Shown: positions 16,289-21,035 of the stretch, one piece after another | Position numbering within the stretch: the first letter of the stretch is position 1 | Layout of the letters: each line of letters opens with the position of its first letter | DNA from: Prevotella sp. CAG:1320 | GTDB taxonomy: Bacteria > Bacteroidota > Bacteroidia > Bacteroidales > Bacteroidaceae | Direction of reading: 5' to 3' | DNA: 21,035 bases | Assembly: GCA_000435635.1 (NCBI GenBank) | Contig: FR882146.1 | Location: forward strand, 16,391-37,425 | Notes under the pieces: model-generated | Seen by the model: the letters and a program-made list of their open reading frames with translations, nothing else | What the model was told of the DNA's origin: nothing | Databases searched by the model: none | Made by a program: the position numbers and the translations under genes

Positions 16289-19200
16289 TCAGTTGACCAC
16301 ATAGGATAAATCCGGTTGGTTGTCCAGGTAATTCACCAACGCAGCCGGTACAGTCACCAAGGTGTTTCTGGAGCGCAAGGTAATCGTGGAATTGTGTTCC
16401 CTGTCGCAAATACGGAAAAAGAGTTGGGTGTCTCCCTTGCAATCCGTGAGCATGGAGAGGATGTCGTCAACAACCTGGTCGGTGAACTTGTCACTGTCCG
16501 CCACCACAGTGAACTTCTCTATCTTGCGTTCCTTCACCGTCTGCATATATTCCACGTTGAGAATGTTGAAACTAAGTCTTTCGCTGTTCTGATAGCGACG
16601 CACGCACTTGGCCGTGACATAGATGACGCTGCCCACTATCATGCGGCTCTGCCAACGGCCCCATTCCTCTCCAAAGAGTTTCAACTTGCCGGAACCCTGG
16701 TAGTCCTCCAGGCTCACGATGCCCCATGGGTTGCCTTTGGCGCTGAACTTGCTTTGCACATCAGTCACAATGCCGCCAAAGGTAATCTCCTCACGCTGTC
16801 CCAGTGAGGACATATCCTCCAACTCGCAGACATGGGTGTTACAGAGCGAGCGCAAAATAAGGCTATAATCATCCAACGGATGGGCAGAAAGGTAGATGCC
16901 TACCAAGTCCCGCTCACGGTTGAGCCGCTCAATGTTACCCCATGGCTCCACTTTCGGAACAGGCGGGGTATGTATCTCCACGGCCTCCATCATGCCAAAA
17001 AGCGAATTGGCTTGCTGTTGCTTGTCCAACTGGTAACGCTGCCCATAACGCACCAAGGAGTCGAGGAAAGTCTCTCCCTTGGCGTTGGTACCAAAATATT
17101 GCTCACGCATAAGCCCAAAACAGTCCAGTCCCCCGCTCAGGGCAAGGCTTTCCAGCACTTTCTTGTTCACCGAACTGAAGTCAACGCGCTGCACGAAATC
17201 GAAAATGTCCTTATAAGGGCCATTCTTCTCCCTTTCCGTCACGATGGCCTGTGCCGCCGACTCTCCCATGCCCTTAATGGCGGAAAGCCCGAAACGAATC
17301 TCGCCTCTCTCGTTCACGCCAAATCCTACATAGCTCTCGTTGACGCTGGGACCCAAGGTCGCTATCTTGTTGGCCTTGCAGTCTTCCATCAACTTGGTAA
17401 TCTCCGTTATCTGGCTAAAACGACGGGTCATCAAGGCAGCCATGAACTCCGCAGGATAATGAGCCTTGAGATAGGCTGTCTGATAAGCCACCCAAGAGTA
17501 GCAAGTGGCGTGAGACTTGTTGAAGGCGTAGGAGGCGAATTTCTCCCAGTCTCCCCATATCTTCTCCAGCACCTTGGGGTCGTGACCGTTGGCCGTTCCC
17601 TGGCTGATGAACTTGGGCTTCATCTTGTCCACGATGTCCTTCTTCTTCTTACCCATGGCCTTTCGCAGTGCGTCACTCTCACCACGCGTAAAATTGGCCA
17701 ACTGACGTGAGAGCAACATCACTTGCTCTTGGTAGACTGTGATGCCATAAGTATCCTTCAGGTACTTCTCCATACAGGGAATGTCATACTTCACCAACGA
17801 AGGGTCGTGCTTACGACGGATAAACTCGGGGATATAGTCCATAGGGCCTGGCCGATAGAGGGCGTTCATGGCGATGAGATCCTCAAACACCGTGGGATGC
17901 AACTCTCTTAAGTGTTTCTGCATGCCTGGCGACTCAAATTGGAAAGTGCCTATGGTGTTGCCATCTTGATAGAGCTTGAAAGTAAGCTCATCGTCTATGG
18001 GTATTTTCTCCAGGTCTATCTCATCTCCCGTGGCCTGCTTGATAACCTTCACGGCCTCCTTCAACTCCGACAGGGTTTTCAGGCCAAGGAAGTCCATCTT
18101 GATCAGTCCCGTGCTCTCTATCACGTGACCATCATATTGCGTCACGGCGGTCTTCAAACCAGGAAAGTCCGGGTCATCCGCTGTAGAAATTGGCACCCAA
18201 TGATCTATAGGGTCACGGCAGATAATGAAGCCGCAAGCGTGAAGGCCCGTTCCTCTCACGGTGCCTTCCAGTATCTTGGCATACTTAATGGTGTTCCGTT
18301 CACGAGGGTCATCTGAGATTTCCGCCTGCTGCAACTCGGGAGTGTACTTGATGGCATTGGGCAGGTTCATCTTCGTGGACTTGCCGTCAGGACCATCGGG
18401 CAAACGATCCGGGATAGCCTTGCACAATTGGTTGGAACGCTCCAATGGCAATCGCTCCACACGGGCCACGTCTTTCAGGGAGTTCTTGGTGGCCATCGTG
18501 GCATAGGTAATAATGTGGGCGCAATTCTCGTGGCCATATTTGTCCATCACCCAGCGTAACACCCTGCCGCGGCCATCGTCGTCAAAATCGGTGTCGATAT
18601 CGGGCAAGTTGACACGGTCTGGATTGAGGAAACGCTCAAAAAGCAAGTCATATTTCAAGGGGTCTATCTGCGTGATGCCCAGGCAATAAGCCACCACAGA
18701 GCCCGCCGCTGAACCACGTCCTGGGCCTACCATCACATCCAATTCCTCCCTGGCAGCCCTAATGAAGTCGCTTACGATGAGGAAGTAGCCAGGGAAACCC
18801 ATGGTCTTCATCACGTGCAACTCAAAATTCACCCTCTCCCTCACCTCTTCTGGCAAAGGATCGCCATAAAGTTTGGCGGCTCCCTCGTAGGCCAATTTGG
18901 CCAGATAGTCGGCCTCCAACTTGATGCGGTATACCTTTTCGTAGCCGCCCAAAGACTCTATCTTGCGCTCCCCTTCCTCTGGCGGCAGGGTGTTTTCCCC
19001 ATTCTCGTCAGAGGAGAACTCCTTCAGCAACTCCTCCCGCGAGACGGTCTGCATTAGCTTTTCCTCCGTGCCGAAGTCCTCGGGTATGGGGAAGGTGGGC
19101 ATGATGGGACCATGGTCTATGCTGTACATCTCCACCTTGTCCAGTATCTCCAGCGTATTGCTCAACGCCTCTGGCACATCTGCGAAAATGGCGTTCATCT

Positions 19201-20011
19201 CCTCCCGGGTCTTAAACCACTCTTGCTTAGAGTAGCGCAAGCGATTAGGGTCTTCAAGGTCTTTTCCCGTGGAGATGCAAAGCAAGTGGTCGTGAGCCTC
19301 GGCGGTCTCCTTGTCCTCGAAGTGGCAGTCATTAGTGCACACCAACTTCACGCCAAATTCCTTGGCCCACTTGATCAAGACAGGATTTACCTGCTCTTGC
19401 AAGACAAAAGTCTCCCTATTGGCCACCACGTTGGGATCCGTGACCTCATGGCGTTGCAGCTCCAGATAATAATCATCCCCAAACACCCGATGATACCATT
19501 GCAGAGCTTCCCTTGCCCCATCTATATCTCCCTGGAGTATCTTGGCGGGCACTTCGCCGGCGATGCAGGCCGAGCAAACAATCAAGTCCTCGTGATACCG
19601 CTCCAGGTCGGCCCTGTCTGTACGGGGACGGCCATAGAAGCCGTCTACCCAAGCGTTGCTCACCAATTTGATGAGGTTACGGTAGCCGTTCTTGTTTTTC
19701 GCCAAGACGATGAGGTGGTAGCCACCACGGTCTCCGTTGGCCTGCACCTTGTCTTCCTTGGTATGACGCGCCACATACATCTCGCACCCGTAAATGGGCT
19801 TGAAGGGTTCCAGCCCCTCCTTCTTGCGCTGTTTGTTGACAGAAGCGCAGCAGTCAGCCAGCTCCTTGATGCCATACATCACGCCATGGTCGGTAAGCGC
19901 CATGCCTTTCATGCCGTTGTCGATAGCCTTGCGTATCAAGTTGGGTATTTTGGACTCTCCGTCAAGCACAGAGTATTGACTGTGAACGTGCAAGTGTATG
20001 AAATCTTCCAT
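16289..20011 (-). CDS. dnaE: DNA polymerase III alpha subunit
   Basis: A 1240-residue replicative polymerase of the DnaE1 type. Residues 1-250 are the PHP domain. Its nine metal-ligand positions appear intact (H8, H10, D17, H42, E77, H99, C149, D228, H230). The polymerase palm carries the catalytic aspartates D473 and D475 in LPDIDTDF (469-476) and D640 in KMDFLGLKTL. A clamp-binding motif is likely at 1000-1005 (QANSLF), and an OB-fold lies at about 1070-1140. The length and motif order fit a complete gene. The ATG at 20011 gives the conserved opening MEDFIHLHVHSQYS and sits about 25 nt after a strong promoter. dnaE is divergent from psd. Confidence 0.97.
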   Translation of the reverse strand: MEDFIHLHVHSQYSVLDGESKIPNLIRKAIDNGMKGMALTDHGVMYGIKELADCCASVNKQRKKEGLEPFKPIYGCEMYVARHTKEDKVQANGDRGGYHLIVLAKNKNGYRNLIKLVSNAWVDGFYGRPRTDRADLERYHEDLIVCSACIAGEVPAKILQGDIDGAREALQWYHRVFGDDYYLELQRHEVTDPNVVANRETFVLQEQVNPVLIKWAKEFGVKLVCTNDCHFEDKETAEAHDHLLCISTGKDLEDPNRLRYSKQEWFKTREEMNAIFADVPEALSNTLEILDKVEMYSIDHGPIMPTFPIPEDFGTEEKLMQTVSREELLKEFSSDENGENTLPPEEGERKIESLGGYEKVYRIKLEADYLAKLAYEGAAKLYGDPLPEEVRERVNFELHVMKTMGFPGYFLIVSDFIRAAREELDVMVGPGRGSAAGSVVAYCLGITQIDPLKYDLLFERFLNPDRVNLPDIDTDFDDDGRGRVLRWVMDKYGHENCAHIITYATMATKNSLKDVARVERLPLERSNQLCKAIPDRLPDGPDGKSTKMNLPNAIKYTPELQQAEISDDPRERNTIKYAKILEGTVRGTGLHACGFIICRDPIDHWVPISTADDPDFPGLKTAVTQYDGHVIESTGLIKMDFLGLKTLSELKEAVKVIKQATGDEIDLEKIPIDDELTFKLYQDGNTIGTFQFESPGMQKHLRELHPTVFEDLIAMNALYRPGPMDYIPEFIRRKHDPSLVKYDIPCMEKYLKDTYGITVYQEQVMLLSRQLANFTRGESDALRKAMGKKKKDIVDKMKPKFISQGTANGHDPKVLEKIWGDWEKFASYAFNKSHATCYSWVAYQTAYLKAHYPAEFMAALMTRRFSQITEITKLMEDCKANKIATLGPSVNESYVGFGVNERGEIRFGLSAIKGMGESAAQAIVTEREKNGPYKDIFDFVQRVDFSSVNKKVLESLALSGGLDCFGLMREQYFGTNAKGETFLDSLVRYGQRYQLDKQQQANSLFGMMEAVEIHTPPVPKVEPWGNIERLNRERDLVGIYLSAHPLDDYSLILRSLCNTHVCELEDMSSLGQREEITFGGIVTDVQSKFSAKGNPWGIVSLEDYQGSGKLKLFGEEWGRWQSRMIVGSVIYVTAKCVRRYQNSERLSFNILNVEYMQTVKERKIEKFTVVADSDKFTDQVVDDILSMLTDCKGDTQLFFRICDREHNSTITLRSRNTLVTVPAALVNYLDNQPDLSYVVN

Positions 20012-20042
20012 ATTATGTAAAAGGGATGTAACGTTGAGTGCC

Positions 20043-20074
20043 CAAAGTTACGGCTAAATCCCGACATACGCAAA
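20043..20074 (-). promoter_or_regulatory. Promoter of dnaE
   Basis: On the minus strand TTTG (20071-20074), 20 bp, then TAACTTTG (20043-20050): both Bacteroidetes promoter boxes match fully. Confidence 0.8.
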
Positions 20075-20090
20075 AGAATAAGCCTAAAAA

Positions 20091-20122
20091 TTTGGAAGCA
20101 TGACAAAAAAGAAGTACCTTTG
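20091..20122 (+). promoter_or_regulatory. Promoter of psd-pssA
   Basis: TTTG (20091-20094), 20 bp, then TACCTTTG (20115-20122): full match to both boxes. Transcription should start near 20129, which excludes the in-frame ATG at 20100 as the psd start. Confidence 0.8.
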
Positions 20123-20147
20123 CAACCGAAATGCCAACTCACATCCC

Positions 20148-20852
20148 ATGGGACCCAGACTGAAGAAACTCAAGAAGATACGCATACACAACGAGGGAAC
20201 CAACACCCTGGCCATTTGCTTCATCGGCATAGCGGCCATAGCGGCGCTGTTGTGGTTCTTCTTTGACACCAAGATACCATTCATCGCTTTCCTGATGGTG
20301 TTTGGTACGCTCTTTGGCATCATCCTCAACTTCTTCCGCTGCCCTATCCGCTACTTCCCCAGCGAGGATACGGAAAACATCGTGGTGGCTCCCGCCGATG
20401 GCAAAGTGGTAGTGATAGAAGAAGTGGACGAATATGAGTATTTCCACGACAAGCGTTTGATGATTTCCATCTTCATGAGCTTGTGGAACGTACACGCCAA
20501 CTGGTTCCCCGTGGACGGAAAGGTGAAGTTCGTGAAGCACACCAATGGCAACTACCACAAGGCCTGGCTGCCCAAGGCAAGCGAAGAGAACGAACATGCC
20601 GATATCATGATTACCACGCCCGACGGCACTGACATACTTTGCCGGCAGATAGCCGGAGCCGTGGCCAGGCGCATAGTCACCTACGCCAAGGAAGACGAAG
20701 ACTGCTACATCGACGAGCATCTCGGCTTCATCAAGTTGGGCTCCAGGGTAGATGTTTACCTGCCTCTGGGCACGGAGGTATGCGTGAAAATGGGACAATC
20801 CACCACGGGCGACCAGACGGTCATCGCCAAACTCAAACCCAACAAGCCATGA
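20148..20852 (+). CDS. psd: Phosphatidylserine decarboxylase proenzyme (short type)
   Basis: A 234-residue membrane-associated enzyme that decarboxylates phosphatidylserine to phosphatidylethanolamine. The start at 20148 ([14 protein letters not shown]) lies about 20 nt after the predicted transcription start and matches the usual family opening. One or two hydrophobic segments span about 21-63. APADG (81-85) and [11 protein letters not shown] (114-124) are conserved. The enzyme cleaves itself at Gly198-Ser199 in the motif [14 protein letters not shown], where Ser199 becomes the pyruvoyl group. It overlaps the next gene by ATGA, so the last two steps of phosphatidylethanolamine synthesis are translationally coupled. 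Confidence 0.94.
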   Translation: MGPRLKKLKKIRIHNEGTNTLAICFIGIAAIAALLWFFFDTKIPFIAFLMVFGTLFGIILNFFRCPIRYFPSEDTENIVVAPADGKVVVIEEVDEYEYFHDKRLMISIFMSLWNVHANWFPVDGKVKFVKHTNGNYHKAWLPKASEENEHADIMITTPDGTDILCRQIAGAVARRIVTYAKEDEDCYIDEHLGFIKLGSRVDVYLPLGTEVCVKMGQSTTGDQTVIAKLKPNKP

Positions 20853-21035
20853 GAAAGCATATACCCAACACCATTACCTGTTGCAACCTGCTCTCGGGTT
20901 GCGTAGCTATCGTCTGCGCCTTGATGGGTAATCCTGTTTGGGCACTCACGTGGATTATCATCGGGGCCGTGTTTGATTTCTTCGACGGCATGAGCGCACG
21001 ACTGCTGGGAGTCTCCTCGCCCATAGGGAAAGGGC
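20849..21035 (+). CDS. pssA: CDP-diacylglycerol-serine O-phosphatidyltransferase (partial, C-terminus off the window)
   Basis: The first 62 residues of an inner-membrane enzyme that joins CDP-diacylglycerol and serine to make phosphatidylserine, the substrate of Psd. The start ATG overlaps the psd stop (ATGA). The N-terminus [17 protein letters not shown] and the first part of the CDP-alcohol phosphotransferase motif are visible: D43, D46-G47, A50-R51 and G60 (DG-x2-AR-x8-G). The two remaining aspartates would lie just beyond the window edge. Confidence 0.92.
   Translation, partial: MRKHIPNTITCCNLLSGCVAIVCALMGNPVWALTWIIIGAVFDFFDGMSARLLGVSSPIGKG

Overview
This window looks like chromosomal DNA of a Prevotella-like member of the Bacteroidales. 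The protein families, the Bacteroidetes-type promoters (TTTG, about 20 bp, then TAnnTTTG) in front of several genes, and a type IX secretion (T9SS) translocon gene all point there. The genus is an inference from gene content; no marker RNA gene is present. I see no mobile element, CRISPR array, tRNA or rRNA.

Left part (1-4732). A sugar transporter of the major facilitator superfamily (minus strand, cut by the window edge) faces away from a secreted alpha-amylase (plus strand). Between them lie two near-identical LacI-type operator-like palindromes, 42 bp apart centre to centre. Together they look like a divergent starch/maltodextrin locus. Downstream of the amylase is a 616-bp gene-free stretch. 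It holds a terminator-like hairpin, a nested inverted repeat of about 100 bp, and five near-palindromic units at an exact 22-bp period. A secreted carboxymuconolactone-decarboxylase/cupin fusion protein follows and ends at a strong hairpin.

Middle part (4826-14996, all minus strand). From the upstream end this reads ruvA, then sprA 13 bp later (Holliday-junction branch migration and the T9SS outer-membrane channel), then a galactofuranosyltransferase-like glycosyltransferase, then a NimA-like flavin-binding protein. The last two have their own promoters. The promoter of the NimA-like gene lies in a 49-bp tandem duplication whose second copy has lost its -7 box.

Right part (15223-21035). meso-Diaminopimelate dehydrogenase (plus) converges on dnaE (minus) at a shared hairpin. 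dnaE is divergent from a psd-pssA pair that makes phosphatidylethanolamine. The two divergent promoters are both TTTG-N20-TAnnTTTG, and the psd promoter shows that its start codon must be 20148 and not the upstream ATG.

Most of the window is core metabolism and housekeeping. I did not find a clearly new multi-gene system. The most unusual material is non-coding: the operator pair, the 3501-3738 repeat region and the duplicated promoter.
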